Positions 47,397 through 55,483 of a stretch of DNA of 64,000 nt are shown here, one piece after another. How positions within the stretch are numbered: the stretch's first letter is position 1; each line of letters begins with the position of its first letter. The notes beneath the pieces were generated by a model, which was not told where the DNA came from, made no database searches, and worked only from the letters and a program-made list of their open reading frames with translations. A program made the translations under genes and the position numbers. This DNA comes from Sulfitobacter undariae (GTDB taxonomy: Bacteria; Pseudomonadota; Alphaproteobacteria; Rhodobacterales; Rhodobacteraceae). The stretch covers positions 248,001 through 312,000 of the forward strand of contig NZ_JACIEI010000001.1 of the NCBI RefSeq assembly GCF_014196805.1. The letters run 5' to 3'.

Positions 47397-47852
47397 TTAA
47401 TCTGCGGACCGCGCCGACAACCTCTTCCAAATCAGCGCCATCAACAGTGTCATACCGACATGTCCGACAAAGGAAGACTGAGTATAGGCTCCCATGCCCA
47501 TCATGAAACTGCGCCCCATAAGAGGTGCCAAAACCCCTTGCGCGATGAACCACAAGGCCACACCCGCCAGTAGGCCCGTCTTCACGTAGCTCAGCTTGGT
47601 CAGTGCTTTCACCAAATAGACAAAAGCAGCGAAACCAAATGCACCGATCAGGAAGTGAACAGCAAAGGCCGCGCCATAGGACAGCTCAACTCCCGTTGCC
47701 TTTTTGGTCAACCCGATCACCAGAAAGGAGGGCTGTAACTTTACGCCAAACAAAACGGGCGAGATCAACCACGCATATGCTTCAAAAGCGATCTCACCAA
47801 TCAGCCCCGCTAGGGCTACTTTCGGTAGGTCTGTCCGGTCGATATTGATCAT
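47397..47852 (-). CDS. Small membrane protein of unknown function
   Basis: A 151-residue protein with four predicted helices (about 11-30, 58-82, 90-112, 125-145) and short polar ends. The sequence MINIDRTDLPKVALAGLIGEIAFEAYAWL at the N-terminus and QGVLAPLMGRSFMMGMGAYTQSSFVGHVGMTLL later suggest a DUF2938- or YagU-like integral membrane protein, but I cannot assign it firmly. It is on the opposite strand to the ribosomal genes, inside the rplP-rpmC insertion. Confidence 0.7.
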   Translation of the reverse strand: MINIDRTDLPKVALAGLIGEIAFEAYAWLISPVLFGVKLQPSFLVIGLTKKATGVELSYGAAFAVHFLIGAFGFAAFVYLVKALTKLSYVKTGLLAGVALWFIAQGVLAPLMGRSFMMGMGAYTQSSFVGHVGMTLLMALIWKRLSARSAD

Positions 47853-48097
47853 CTTGTATCATCTCATTCAAATTGGGGTCATGTGGCTGCCGCGCTCATG
47901 CATCCGGCAGCACCCAAATGGGTCCAAATGGGCTGACTAGCCAGTAGGAGACCGCACATCCCCCGCGAATGTGAGGCGGCGTGAGAATTGTTTCGTTTGA
48001 ATGATATTCCAGCTATCGGCCAAATTCGGCTCTGGCCAAGTGGCGGTGGCGGCAATAATGTCTTCGCAAGACCCACAATCACAAAGGTCCGACTTAG

Positions 48098-48301
48098 ATG
48101 AAACAAGTTCCAAAACCCACCACAGATGCCGACCTGATCCAAGCTTTCCTTGATAAAGGTGGATCGGTCAAAAAGGGTAAGACCAAACCAATGCCCGCCG
48201 ATCTTGGCCTGTCCAACAACCAGTGGGGCAACAAGATGACCAAAGAAGAAAAAGCGCTTGTTAAAGAGCAAGAAGAGGCGCGTAAGAAGGCGCCTAGATA
48301 A
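48098..48301 (+). CDS. Small basic protein of unknown function
   Basis: A 67-residue soluble protein, rich in Lys and Glu (MKQVPKPTTDADLIQAFLDKGGSVKKGKTKPMPADLGLSNNQWG...). No signal peptide or membrane segment. The C-terminus EEKALVKEQEEARKK is a likely helix. Similar short proteins occur in alphaproteobacteria without known role. Its ribosome site is weak, so the gene is supported mostly by its clean frame and its proximity (24 bp) to the next gene. Confidence 0.55.
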   Translation: MKQVPKPTTDADLIQAFLDKGGSVKKGKTKPMPADLGLSNNQWGNKMTKEEKALVKEQEEARKKAPR

Positions 48302-48325
48302 CTCTGCCCCCAACGGAGGCGCGAC

Positions 48326-48808
48326 ATGACCAAGGTAATACCAAAGCGCATGATCGCGCAGATTGAGGGCGACTTTGTCGTGTTCATCATCGGGATGCGC
48401 ATCAACCGCCCGTGGCTGCCGCATAAGTGGCTGCCTGCGGTTTTGTCGATGCCACGGATGCTGAAAGAGTTGAGCAAGCTGCCCTCAGAGGACACTGGTT
48501 TTCTAGGCTATAACAACGTTGGTTTCGGAATTGTCCTGCAATACTGGCGCAGTTTTGAGCATCTGGAAGCCTATGCACAAGCCAAAGACCGCACGCATTT
48601 TCCAGCTTGGAAGGCTTTTAACAAAAGCGTGCGCGATGACCGCGGTGCCGTTGGCATTTTCCATGAGACGTTTTTGGTCAAGGATGGCCAGTATGAAACG
48701 CTCTATTCTGGCATGCCGCCTTTTGGCCTAGGCAAAGCGAGCACGCTTGTTCCCGCAACCGCCGCCACAGCCAGTGCGCGCAAACGGTTGGGGCAGGGGG
48801 GCGATTAA
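48326..48808 (+). CDS. DUF4188 (monooxygenase-like) protein
   Basis: A 160-residue protein of the DUF4188 family: FVVFIIGMRINRPWLPHKWLPAVLSMPRMLKELSK and GIVLQYWRSFEHLEAYAQAKDRTHFPAWKAFNK are the hallmark blocks. The dimeric alpha-beta barrel resembles antibiotic-biosynthesis monooxygenases and heme-dependent phenylacetaldoxime dehydratases, but activity is unknown. Its stop overlaps the end of the next, convergent gene by 4 bp. Confidence 0.8.
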   Translation: MTKVIPKRMIAQIEGDFVVFIIGMRINRPWLPHKWLPAVLSMPRMLKELSKLPSEDTGFLGYNNVGFGIVLQYWRSFEHLEAYAQAKDRTHFPAWKAFNKSVRDDRGAVGIFHETFLVKDGQYETLYSGMPPFGLGKASTLVPATAATASARKRLGQGGD

Positions 48809-49416
48809 GCCCAAGCGTAGTTGAACGACACGCTGATCCGGTCCTCTTCGGACAGGTTCATCGGTACTTCGTGGCGGATAAAGCTCTCCCACAGCAGCAC
48901 GTCCCCGACAGCAGGCGCGACATAAGAGAATGTGCGCAGCTCCTCTCGTGCGTCCTTACGGCGTCCGGGAGCGGCCATCATCATCGGCAGGCGTGGGTCT
49001 TCGAATTTGATCGCGCTGGCACCATCAGGCATGGCGACATAGGTTGTACCGCTGATGACTGAATGCGGGTGGATATGGCCCGTGTGAATGCCGCCTTCGG
49101 GCAAGATGTTGATCCAGATGTCTTCCAGCTTTAACTCACGCCCATCCAGATCAAATTCCAGATCTTTGGCAAACTCGGCCACATGGGCGTCGATGGCCTT
49201 GATCACATCGGCAAAAATGGGAAACCGCCAGCCCAGATCGGAAAGGGAGGCATAGGAGGTATAGCCCGGAAAGCCGTTTTCCTCGCACCATTCCTGACCT
49301 GCTTCATCGTCTTCGGCGATGGAATAGCACGAGGCTTCCAATTCATTGGCATCTACGGAATCGCCAAGCGTGGCGTGATACAAGCGGGTCACAAAGAGGG
49401 ATTTGATGTTTGTCAT
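48805..49416 (-). CDS. TIGR02466-type putative 2OG-Fe(II) oxygenase
   Basis: A 203-residue protein resembling the TIGR02466 family of predicted 2-oxoglutarate/Fe(II) dioxygenases. The likely metal ligands are a histidine in the block GGIHTGHIHPHS (near residue 115-125) and the later ESFIRHEVPMN, with an Arg in SEEDRISVSF that would bind 2-oxoglutarate. I used ATG 49416 (MTNIKSLF). Substrate unknown; relatives are frequent in cyanophages and marine bacteria. Confidence 0.78.
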   Translation of the reverse strand: MTNIKSLFVTRLYHATLGDSVDANELEASCYSIAEDDEAGQEWCEENGFPGYTSYASLSDLGWRFPIFADVIKAIDAHVAEFAKDLEFDLDGRELKLEDIWINILPEGGIHTGHIHPHSVISGTTYVAMPDGASAIKFEDPRLPMMMAAPGRRKDAREELRTFSYVAPAVGDVLLWESFIRHEVPMNLSEEDRISVSFNYAWA

Positions 49417-49467
49417 GCTCAAGTCATATAGCCCCGCCAAGCGTTGAGCGAGGGGGGATATATAAAA

Positions 49468-49533
49468 AACGCCACCTGTGCGTTAATTCTGGACGAATAT
49501 AACGCCACCTGTGCGTTAATTCTGGACGAATAT
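49468..49533. repeat. 33-bp exact tandem duplication, with a small hairpin in each copy
   Basis: The 33 bases at 49468-49500 are repeated exactly at 49501-49533. The second copy contains the last five codons and stop codon of the RTX-type gene. Each copy holds a 5-bp hairpin (AACGC/GCGTT with a 7-base loop); on the minus strand the outer copy runs into TTTTTTATA, giving a weak terminator. The duplication is 11 codons long, so reading frame is the same in both copies. Confidence 0.9.
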
Positions 49534-50538
49534 GATGTCGTCGACGTTTAGGTTTACATCAGGGCCAAGGCGGATTGTGACCGTGTGAGCGCCGCGAGTC
49601 TCGGTTGCGCCAAAGGTGAGCTCCAGATCAAATTGCGAAATGGTTTCCCCTTGGTCCTCATAGCTATTGTCGACAATCTCGGCTGAGGTCATCTCATGAA
49701 TTACCTCTTCGGGGCTCATGGTGATGTCGATTACAAGTGTATCTTCCGAGGAATCAAAATCGTTAAGAGTGATCCCGCTGCTTGCGCTGGTGTCGACTGA
49801 CACATCTTCATTTATGATATTCAGCAGCAGTTCCAGATTGACGGTGTCATTTCCCTCGCCGCCCGTCACCTCGACATCTGTGACGCCGTATTTTTGGTCG
49901 CTGATATCAGCTTTCACGTTGAGCGTGTCATCGCCCATGCCACCATCCACCATTGCGGGGCTCGGGGAATGAGGCGACACAATTGATATTGAAATGTTGT
50001 CGTTTCCTTCACCTCCAGAAACTTGATCCGAAAGACCGGCAATCACCACATCATCACCCGCGCCGGCGTCAATGGTGCTACCGAGGTAAGATGAAATAGT
50101 ATCATCACCTGCGCCACCGTAGGCTGTGTCGTTATAGAGTATCTCAATGACATCATTGCTAGGGCCGCCGTTAAATTCTGTGCCGCTCCCAGTCGAGATC
50201 AACGTATCGTTGCCCTCTCCGCCGCTAATGCTCGCCTCCACCCCAGCATCTGTGCCACCCTCGATGTAATCGTTGCCCAGACCCCCGTCGATTTGGAATG
50301 TCTGTTCCATCAGGGCTAGGTCTTCGGGCCGATAGCCCAAATGGTTGAGTGTATCGTCCCCATCGGTGCCGACAATTGAAGGAGACCCATCATAGGCAAA
50401 AGCATCGCCGAGATCAGGATCAATTGGTTCCTCAGGTTCAGGCGTCACTTCGGTTGAGCTGTCGTCACTATCTGATCCACCAATCACACTGGCGATCAAC
50501 CCAAAACCGAGTAGTCCTAGCAAAACTGCAATTTCCAT
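49516..50538 (-). CDS. Membrane-anchored RTX-type (hemolysin-type Ca2+-binding repeat) protein
   Basis: A 340-residue acidic protein. An N-terminal hydrophobic segment (about 3-20, followed by GGSDSDDSSTEVTPEPEEP) works as an anchor or signal. Residues 57-233 contain about nine RTX-like nonapeptides (GTDGDDTL, GGLGNDYI, GGEGNDTL, GGAGDDTI, AGAGDDVV, GGEGNDNI, GGMGDDTL, GGEGNDTV) with long non-repetitive spacers. The C-terminal 90 residues (LNDFDSSEDTLVIDI, LGPDVNLNVDDIIFVQN) recur in Roseobacter RTX proteins. No type I transporter is nearby. Function is unknown; candidates are surface adhesion or Ca2+-dependent matrix. Confidence 0.85.
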   Translation of the reverse strand: MEIAVLLGLLGFGLIASVIGGSDSDDSSTEVTPEPEEPIDPDLGDAFAYDGSPSIVGTDGDDTLNHLGYRPEDLALMEQTFQIDGGLGNDYIEGGTDAGVEASISGGEGNDTLISTGSGTEFNGGPSNDVIEILYNDTAYGGAGDDTISSYLGSTIDAGAGDDVVIAGLSDQVSGGEGNDNISISIVSPHSPSPAMVDGGMGDDTLNVKADISDQKYGVTDVEVTGGEGNDTVNLELLLNIINEDVSVDTSASSGITLNDFDSSEDTLVIDITMSPEEVIHEMTSAEIVDNSYEDQGETISQFDLELTFGATETRGAHTVTIRLGPDVNLNVDDIIFVQN

Positions 50539-50888
50539 CTGTCAGCACCCTTCACTGATTAAGCTCAACACTTGTACCCGTTGCGGCAAAAGCCTAGCAA
50601 GTTTCGTCTACGGCGGTTACTCTTTTACAGGGTGTTCGGCATTTAATCCCGAGTTTGGAGACGGTTTGCTTCCAATTTACCTCCAATGCAATTGTTTCTG
50701 GGCAAAGAAACTGGTTGCCCCTCGCTCGAATCATAGTTTTCCTGTGCAGCAGTGTGATATCTATAAAGCCAGAGCCTTTTGGCTTGCGTTGTTGGGCCAT
50801 TGGGCCTAAACGGCAACTTCATCATGAACTCCATCAGAATCATGGTCACCCTCCAAGGGGCCTACTGGTGATGTTGAAAGGAAATGGC
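50539..50888. other. Divergent region between the RTX gene and rpmC
   Basis: This 350-bp gap lies between divergent genes. The rpmC reading frame is open upstream to 50655, but that stretch does not resemble L29 and lacks a better start, so I treat it as untranslated. No clear hairpin or promoter box was found. It must carry the promoter that restarts transcription of rpmC-rpsQ. Confidence 0.5.
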
Positions 50889-51095
50889 ATGATCGCCAAA
50901 GAACTACACGACAAGACGCCGGATCAACTCCGTGACGAACTTGTGAACCTGAAAAAAGAAGCGTTCAACCTGCGTTTCCAACAGGCCACTGGCCAATTGG
51001 AAAACCCAGCACGTCTGCGTACCGTTAAGCGTGACGTTGCTCGTGTTAAAACAGTATTGAACCAAAAAGCTGCAACCGCAGCGACAGACGCGTAA
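50889..51095 (+). CDS. rpmC: 50S ribosomal protein L29
   Basis: L29 (68 residues) lies at the exit tunnel next to L23. The segment [40 protein letters not shown] is diagnostic. ATG 50889 has AAAGGA seven bases upstream. Confidence 0.97.
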   Translation: MIAKELHDKTPDQLRDELVNLKKEAFNLRFQQATGQLENPARLRTVKRDVARVKTVLNQKAATAATDA

Positions 51096-51109
51096 GAGGA
51101 GCCTGAGTA

Positions 51110-51346
51110 ATGCCAAAGCGTATCCTGACAGGCACCGTAACCTCGGACGCCAACGAACAAACAGTAACCGTATCCGTAGAGCGTCGCTTTACACACCCGG
51201 TTCTGAAAAAGACCATTCGTAAGTCCAAAAAATATCGGGCGCACGATGAAAACAACACTTTCAAAGTGGGCCAGCAGGTCCGCATTATTGAATGTGCACC
51301 ACGTTCCAAAACCAAGCGTTGGGAAGTAATCACTGCGGAAGCATGA
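51110..51346 (+). CDS. rpsQ: 30S ribosomal protein S17
   Basis: S17 (78 residues) is an OB-fold primary 16S rRNA binder. Family blocks are [42 protein letters not shown] and [27 protein letters not shown]. It closes the S10 block. Confidence 0.98.
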   Translation: MPKRILTGTVTSDANEQTVTVSVERRFTHPVLKKTIRKSKKYRAHDENNTFKVGQQVRIIECAPRSKTKRWEVITAEA

Positions 51347-51353
51347 TTATTCA

Positions 51354-51398
51354 CGCGGCCACCTTTAGGGGCGGTCGCGTTACTCGTTCCTGAGTAAC
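51354..51398 (+). promoter_or_regulatory. Paired hairpins before rplN (spc leader)
   Basis: CGCGGCC (51354-51360) pairs with GGTCGCG (51373-51379), and GTTACTC (51379-51385) pairs perfectly with GAGTAAC (51392-51398). The hairpins share base 51379, so they cannot both be fully formed. They lie 61 bases before rplN, at the position of the S10/spc operon boundary in E. coli. Confidence 0.55.
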
Positions 51399-51459
51399 AA
51401 CTTAATCGAAACCCTAGGGATCAGGCATGCATCGCCCCCTATAGGTCGGGAGAAACCAA

Positions 51460-51828
51460 ATGATCCAGATGCAGACCAACTTGGATGTTGCTGACAACAG
51501 TGGCGCTCGCCGCGTTCAGTGCATCAAGGTCCTGGGTGGTTCCAAGCGTAAGTACGCATCCGTGGGCGACGTTATTGTCGTCTCGGTAAAGGAAGCCATT
51601 CCACGCGGCCGTGTAAAGAAGGGTGACGTGCGTAAAGCCGTTGTCGTTCGTACCGCTAAAGAAGTTCGTCGTGACGATGGCACAGCCATTCGTTTTGACC
51701 GCAACGCAGCTGTTATCTTGAATAACAACAACGAGCCAGTTGGCACCCGTATCTTCGGGCCAGTTGTTCGTGAATTGCGCGGCAAAAACTTCATGAAAAT
51801 CATCTCACTCGCTCCGGAGGTGCTGTAA
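51460..51828 (+). CDS. rplN: 50S ribosomal protein L14
   Basis: L14 (122 residues) with the usual [27 protein letters not shown] start and [20 protein letters not shown]. Contacts L19 and the 30S subunit at bridge B8. It opens the spc block, 113 bp after rpsQ. Confidence 0.98.
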   Translation: MIQMQTNLDVADNSGARRVQCIKVLGGSKRKYASVGDVIVVSVKEAIPRGRVKKGDVRKAVVVRTAKEVRRDDGTAIRFDRNAAVILNNNNEPVGTRIFGPVVRELRGKNFMKIISLAPEVL

Positions 51829-51830
51829 TC

Positions 51831-52136
51831 ATGGCTGCTAAGCTGAAAAAAGGTGACACTGTCATCGTATTGGCCGGTAAGGACAAGGGCAAAGAAGGCA
51901 CAATCGCCTCCGTTGATCCCAAGACCAACAAAGCTGTTGTAGACGGTGTTAACGTTTACCTCCGCGCCACACGCCAAACACAAACATCTCAGGGCGGTCG
52001 CATCCCTAAATCGATGCCAATCGACCTGAGCAACCTCGCAATCAAGGATGCCAACGGCAAGCCTTCACGCGTTGGTTTCAAAATGGACGGCGAAAACAAA
52101 GTCCGTTTCGCCAAGACAACAGGGGACGTAATCTGA
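51831..52136 (+). CDS. rplX: 50S ribosomal protein L24
   Basis: L24 (101 residues) is an assembly initiator. It has the KOW motif [20 protein letters not shown] and [17 protein letters not shown]. It shares one base with rplE (TGATG). Confidence 0.97.
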   Translation: MAAKLKKGDTVIVLAGKDKGKEGTIASVDPKTNKAVVDGVNVYLRATRQTQTSQGGRIPKSMPIDLSNLAIKDANGKPSRVGFKMDGENKVRFAKTTGDVI

Positions 52137-52699
52137 TGCTCGATACTGCAGCTTATACACCCCGCCTCAAGGCCGACTTCAAAAACCGCATTCGTGCGGC
52201 TTTGAAAGAAGAATTCGGCTATACCAACGACATGCAGATCCCGCGTTTGGACAAGATCGTCCTGAACATCGGTTGTGGCGCAGAAGCTGTCCGTGACAGC
52301 AAAAAAGCCAAATCCGCTCAGGAAGACCTGACACTGATCGCAGGCCAGAAAGCACTGACAACCATCGCCAAGAAATCCATTGCGGGTTTCCGGGTACGGG
52401 AAGAAATGCCACTGGGCGCGAAGGTTACACTTCGCGGTGACCGGATGTACGAATTCCTTGATCGTCTGATCACAGTTGCAATGCCACGTATCCGCGACTT
52501 CCGCGGCATCAACGGCAAATCTTTTGATGGCAACGGCAACTATGCCATGGGCCTGAAAGAGCACCTCGTGTTCCCCGAAATCGATTTTGATAAAATCGAC
52601 GAAAACTGGGGCATGGACATCGTAATCGCTACGACAGCGAAAACCGACGCCGAAGCGAAGGCAATGTTGAAACTGTTCAACATGCCCTTCAACTCATAA
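52136..52699 (+). CDS. rplE: 50S ribosomal protein L5
   Basis: L5 (187 residues) binds 5S rRNA and forms bridge B1b. Features are [64 protein letters not shown] and [19 protein letters not shown]. Confidence 0.98.
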   Translation: MLDTAAYTPRLKADFKNRIRAALKEEFGYTNDMQIPRLDKIVLNIGCGAEAVRDSKKAKSAQEDLTLIAGQKALTTIAKKSIAGFRVREEMPLGAKVTLRGDRMYEFLDRLITVAMPRIRDFRGINGKSFDGNGNYAMGLKEHLVFPEIDFDKIDENWGMDIVIATTAKTDAEAKAMLKLFNMPFNS

Positions 52700-52717
52700 G
52701 CGCGGAGAGGAATAGAT

Positions 52718-53023
52718 ATGGCTAAGAAATCCATGATCGCACGCGAGAAGAAGCGTGAAGCATTGGTAGCAAAGTACGCCACCAAGCGTGCCGAGCTGAA
52801 AGCAATCATCAGCGATGAGAGCAAGCCGATGGAAGAGCGTTTCCGCGCGACCCTCGCGCTTGCGAAACTGCCGCGCAACTCTTCGGCTGTGCGTTTGCAC
52901 AACCGTTGCCAGTTGACCGGCCGTCCGCACGCTTATTATCGTAAACTGAAAATCTCGCGTATCGCGCTTCGTGATCTGGGCTCCGCAGGCCAGATTCCGG
53001 GCATGGTCAAGTCGAGCTGGTAA
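52718..53023 (+). CDS. rpsN: 30S ribosomal protein S14
   Basis: S14 (101 residues), long zinc-free form: [48 protein letters not shown], with one Cys only. The N-terminal helix is [21 protein letters not shown]. Confidence 0.98.
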   Translation: MAKKSMIAREKKREALVAKYATKRAELKAIISDESKPMEERFRATLALAKLPRNSSAVRLHNRCQLTGRPHAYYRKLKISRIALRDLGSAGQIPGMVKSSW

Positions 53024-53035
53024 GGAGCGCATCAG

Positions 53036-53428
53036 ATGACCGACCCTATCGCAGATATGCTGACACGCATCCGCAACAGCCAGTTGCGCGGCAAATCCAC
53101 AGTCATGACACCAGGTTCAAAACTGCGTGCATGGGTGTTGGACGTACTCGCCGACGAAGGCTACATTCGTGGCTATGAAAAAACGACAGGCGCCGATGGC
53201 CATCCAGCTATCGAAATCAGCCTGAAGTACTACGAGGGCGAACCTGTTATTCGTGAGTTGAAGCGGGTTTCCAAACCCGGTCGCCGCGTCTACATGGCCG
53301 CACAAGACCTCCCATCCGTCCGTCAGGGCTTGGGTGTGTCGATTGTCTCCACCCCACGGGGTGTGATGTCGGACGCAAGCGCACGCGCAGCCAACGTTGG
53401 CGGCGAAGTGCTTTGCACCGTATTCTAA
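53036..53428 (+). CDS. rpsH: 30S ribosomal protein S8
   Basis: S8 (130 residues) binds 16S h20-h21 and, in E. coli, represses the spc operon at the rplE leader. It has [30 protein letters not shown] and the C-terminal [33 protein letters not shown]. It starts 12 bp after rpsN. Confidence 0.98.
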   Translation: MTDPIADMLTRIRNSQLRGKSTVMTPGSKLRAWVLDVLADEGYIRGYEKTTGADGHPAIEISLKYYEGEPVIRELKRVSKPGRRVYMAAQDLPSVRQGLGVSIVSTPRGVMSDASARAANVGGEVLCTVF

Positions 53429-53438
53429 GGAGAAATTG

Positions 53439-53972
53439 ATGTCTCGTATTGGTAAAAAAGCGGTCAACCTGCCCAGCGGCGTTTCTGCCTCTGTCAGTGG
53501 CCAAACGATTGAAGTGAAAGGCCCTAAAGGGGTCCGTACCTTCAGCGCAACCGACGATGTCACGATGACCGTCGAGGAAAACGCCGTAAGCGTTACCCCT
53601 CGCGGTAAATCCAAGCGCGCGCGTCAGCAGTGGGGCATGTCCCGCACTATGATCGCTAACTTGGTGACTGGCGTTACCGACGGTTTCAAGAAAGAGCTTG
53701 AGATCCAAGGTGTTGGTTACCGTGCTGCCATGACTGGCAACACATTGAAACTGAACCTCGGCTTGTCCCATGACGTCGATTACATCCCGCCAGCAGGCGT
53801 GACTGTAACGGCGCCAAAGCAAACCGAAATCATTGTGGAAGGCATTGACGAACAACTTGTTGGTCAAGTCGCTGCGAACATTCGCGCATGGCGTAAGCCC
53901 GAGCCCTATAAGGGCAAAGGCATCCGCTATAAGGGTGAATTCGTCTTCCGCAAAGAAGGCAAGAAGAAGTAA
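53439..53972 (+). CDS. rplF: 50S ribosomal protein L6
   Basis: L6 (177 residues) lies near the GTPase centre. It starts [31 protein letters not shown] and ends with [29 protein letters not shown] 53439 has AAGGAGAAATTG upstream; the frame is open further but only inside rpsH. Confidence 0.98.
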   Translation: MSRIGKKAVNLPSGVSASVSGQTIEVKGPKGVRTFSATDDVTMTVEENAVSVTPRGKSKRARQQWGMSRTMIANLVTGVTDGFKKELEIQGVGYRAAMTGNTLKLNLGLSHDVDYIPPAGVTVTAPKQTEIIVEGIDEQLVGQVAANIRAWRKPEPYKGKGIRYKGEFVFRKEGKKK

Positions 53973-53983
53973 GGAACGCACAG

Positions 53984-54343
53984 ATGGCAAACAGCAAAAG
54001 ACAACTGTTCATCAAACGCCGCCTGCGCGTTCGGAACAAACTTCGTCGCACGAACCGTGGGCGCATGCGCCTCAGCGTGCACCGCTCCAACAAGAACATC
54101 AGCGTTCAGCTGATCGACGATGTGAACGGCGTTACAGTCGCTTCCGCCTCGTCGCTTGAAAAAGATCTTGGCGTTGTGGGTAAAAACAACATCGAAGCAG
54201 CCACAAAAGTAGGCGCGGCAATTGCCGAGCGTGCGAAAAAGGCCGGTGTTGAAGTTGCCTATTTCGATCGCGGCGGTTTCCTCTTCCACGGTAAAGTGAA
54301 GGCCTTGGCCGACGCAGCCCGTGAAGGTGGTTTGAAGATCTAA
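53984..54343 (+). CDS. rplR: 50S ribosomal protein L18
   Basis: L18 (119 residues) binds 5S rRNA along with L5. Features are [46 protein letters not shown] blocks and the C-terminal [25 protein letters not shown]. Confidence 0.98.
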   Translation: MANSKRQLFIKRRLRVRNKLRRTNRGRMRLSVHRSNKNISVQLIDDVNGVTVASASSLEKDLGVVGKNNIEAATKVGAAIAERAKKAGVEVAYFDRGGFLFHGKVKALADAAREGGLKI

Positions 54344-54350
54344 ATCGCAG

Positions 54351-54391
54351 TGTCCCCGTTTTGCCACTGGCAGAATGGGGACATTATATTT
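54351..54391 (+). terminator. Hairpin with T-rich tail between rplR and rpsE
   Basis: TGTCCCCGTTTTGCC (54351-54365), loop ACT, GGCAGAATGGGGACA (54369-54383), a 15-bp stem with two G-T pairs, is followed by TTATATTTTG. A second hairpin (GAGGTCC 54396-54402 with GGGCCTC 54410-54416 in the same stretch) lies downstream. It is 8 bp after the rplR stop and looks like a terminator or attenuator within the spc operon. Confidence 0.7.
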
Positions 54392-54490
54392 TGAAGAGGT
54401 CCGTAACTTGGGCCTCTCGATGATCCGGGGGAACCTTCCCACCAGGATTGTGAAAACAGGGCATTCGCCCGCAAGCTTAAGGAGGCCGAC

Positions 54491-55078
54491 ATGGCCAGAG
54501 ATGACAACCGGGGTGGCAACAACAACCGCCGCAACCAGCGCGAAGAAGCGCCAGAATTCGCAGACCGCCTTGTCGCGATCAACCGCGTTTCCAAAACTGT
54601 AAAAGGTGGTAAGCGCTTTGGCTTCGCCGCTCTTGTAGTGGTTGGTGACCAAAAAGGTCGTGTGGGTTTTGGCAAAGGTAAAGCCAAAGAAGTGCCTGAA
54701 GCGATTCGTAAAGCAACTGAGCAAGCAAAACGCCAAATGATCCGCGTTCAGCTTCGCGAAGGCCGCACGTTGCACCATGATATGTCTGGCCGTCACGGCG
54801 CAGGCAAAGTGATCATGCGCACAGCACCAGAAGGTACTGGTATTATTGCTGGTGGTCCAATGCGTGCCGTATTCGAAATGCTCGGCGTCAAAGACGTTGT
54901 TTCCAAATCGATCGGTTCACAAAACCCTTACAACATGATCCGCGCCACCATGGACGGATTGAAAAAAGAACAGTCCCCACGTTCTGTCGCGCAGCGTCGC
55001 GGTAAGAAAGTGGCAGACATTCTGCCGAAGCGTGAAGATGCATCTGATTCTTCTGCTCAAGTCGCTGAGGAGGCATAA
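54491..55078 (+). CDS. rpsE: 30S ribosomal protein S5
   Basis: S5 (195 residues) helps mRNA entry and fidelity. Domain blocks are [55 protein letters not shown] and [22 protein letters not shown]- and C-terminal extensions ([27 protein letters not shown]) are normal for Rhodobacterales. AAGGAGGCC precedes the ATG. Confidence 0.98.
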   Translation: MARDDNRGGNNNRRNQREEAPEFADRLVAINRVSKTVKGGKRFGFAALVVVGDQKGRVGFGKGKAKEVPEAIRKATEQAKRQMIRVQLREGRTLHHDMSGRHGAGKVIMRTAPEGTGIIAGGPMRAVFEMLGVKDVVSKSIGSQNPYNMIRATMDGLKKEQSPRSVAQRRGKKVADILPKREDASDSSAQVAEEA

Positions 55079-55080
55079 GC

Positions 55081-55269
55081 ATGGCCAAGACAATCGTGAT
55101 CAAGCAGGTAGGTTCTCCTATTCGCCGCCCCGCAGACCAGCGTGCAACGCTGATTGGTCTGGGCCTGAACAAAATGCACCGCGTTCGTGAACTGGAAGAC
55201 ACACCTTCCGTTCGTGGCATGGTTCGTAAAGTAAGCCACATGGTCGAGATCATCGAAGAAAAAGGCTAA
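55081..55269 (+). CDS. rpmD: 50S ribosomal protein L30
   Basis: L30 (62 residues), starting 2 bp after rps[52 protein letters not shown]. It is normally followed by rplO; here a terminator and an acyltransferase gene come between. Confidence 0.97.
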   Translation: MAKTIVIKQVGSPIRRPADQRATLIGLGLNKMHRVRELEDTPSVRGMVRKVSHMVEIIEEKG

Positions 55270-55315
55270 CTTCTCACGAAGTACCTAATTCCTTCAGACT
55301 TCGGTTCTGATACAC

Positions 55316-55346
55316 AACGCCCCGTAGTTCGCTGCGGGGCGTTTTG
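55316..55346 (+). terminator. Intrinsic terminator after rpmD
   Basis: AACGCCCCGTAG (55316-55327), TTCG loop, CTGCGGGGCGTT (55332-55343) form a 12-bp stem with one G-T pair, followed by TTTGC. It lies 47 bp past the rpmD stop and 138 bp before the acyltransferase gene. Confidence 0.9.
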
Positions 55347-55483
55347 CATTTGGATGGATGGCCAACCTTGGCTGAAATCCCCAGCGGTCTCATTTGTTAC
55401 AAGTATTGCCATGTATTCCCCATATTGTGAGGATACTGAGGGCCAAACTGCATCAAACCTGATTCCCAAACTGAGCAAATGTA

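Noticed and set aside
48805-49416. A phage-derived gene, since TIGR02466 oxygenases occur in cyanophages
   Set aside because: No other phage gene is near, and the family is common in bacterial chromosomes.
49468-49533. CRISPR-like or attachment-site repeat
   Set aside because: Only two copies with no spacer between them, and no cas or integrase gene is near; it is a simple tandem duplication.
50655-50888. An N-terminal extension of L29
   Set aside because: The upstream residues do not resemble L29; ATG 50889 has a good ribosome site and gives the normal protein.
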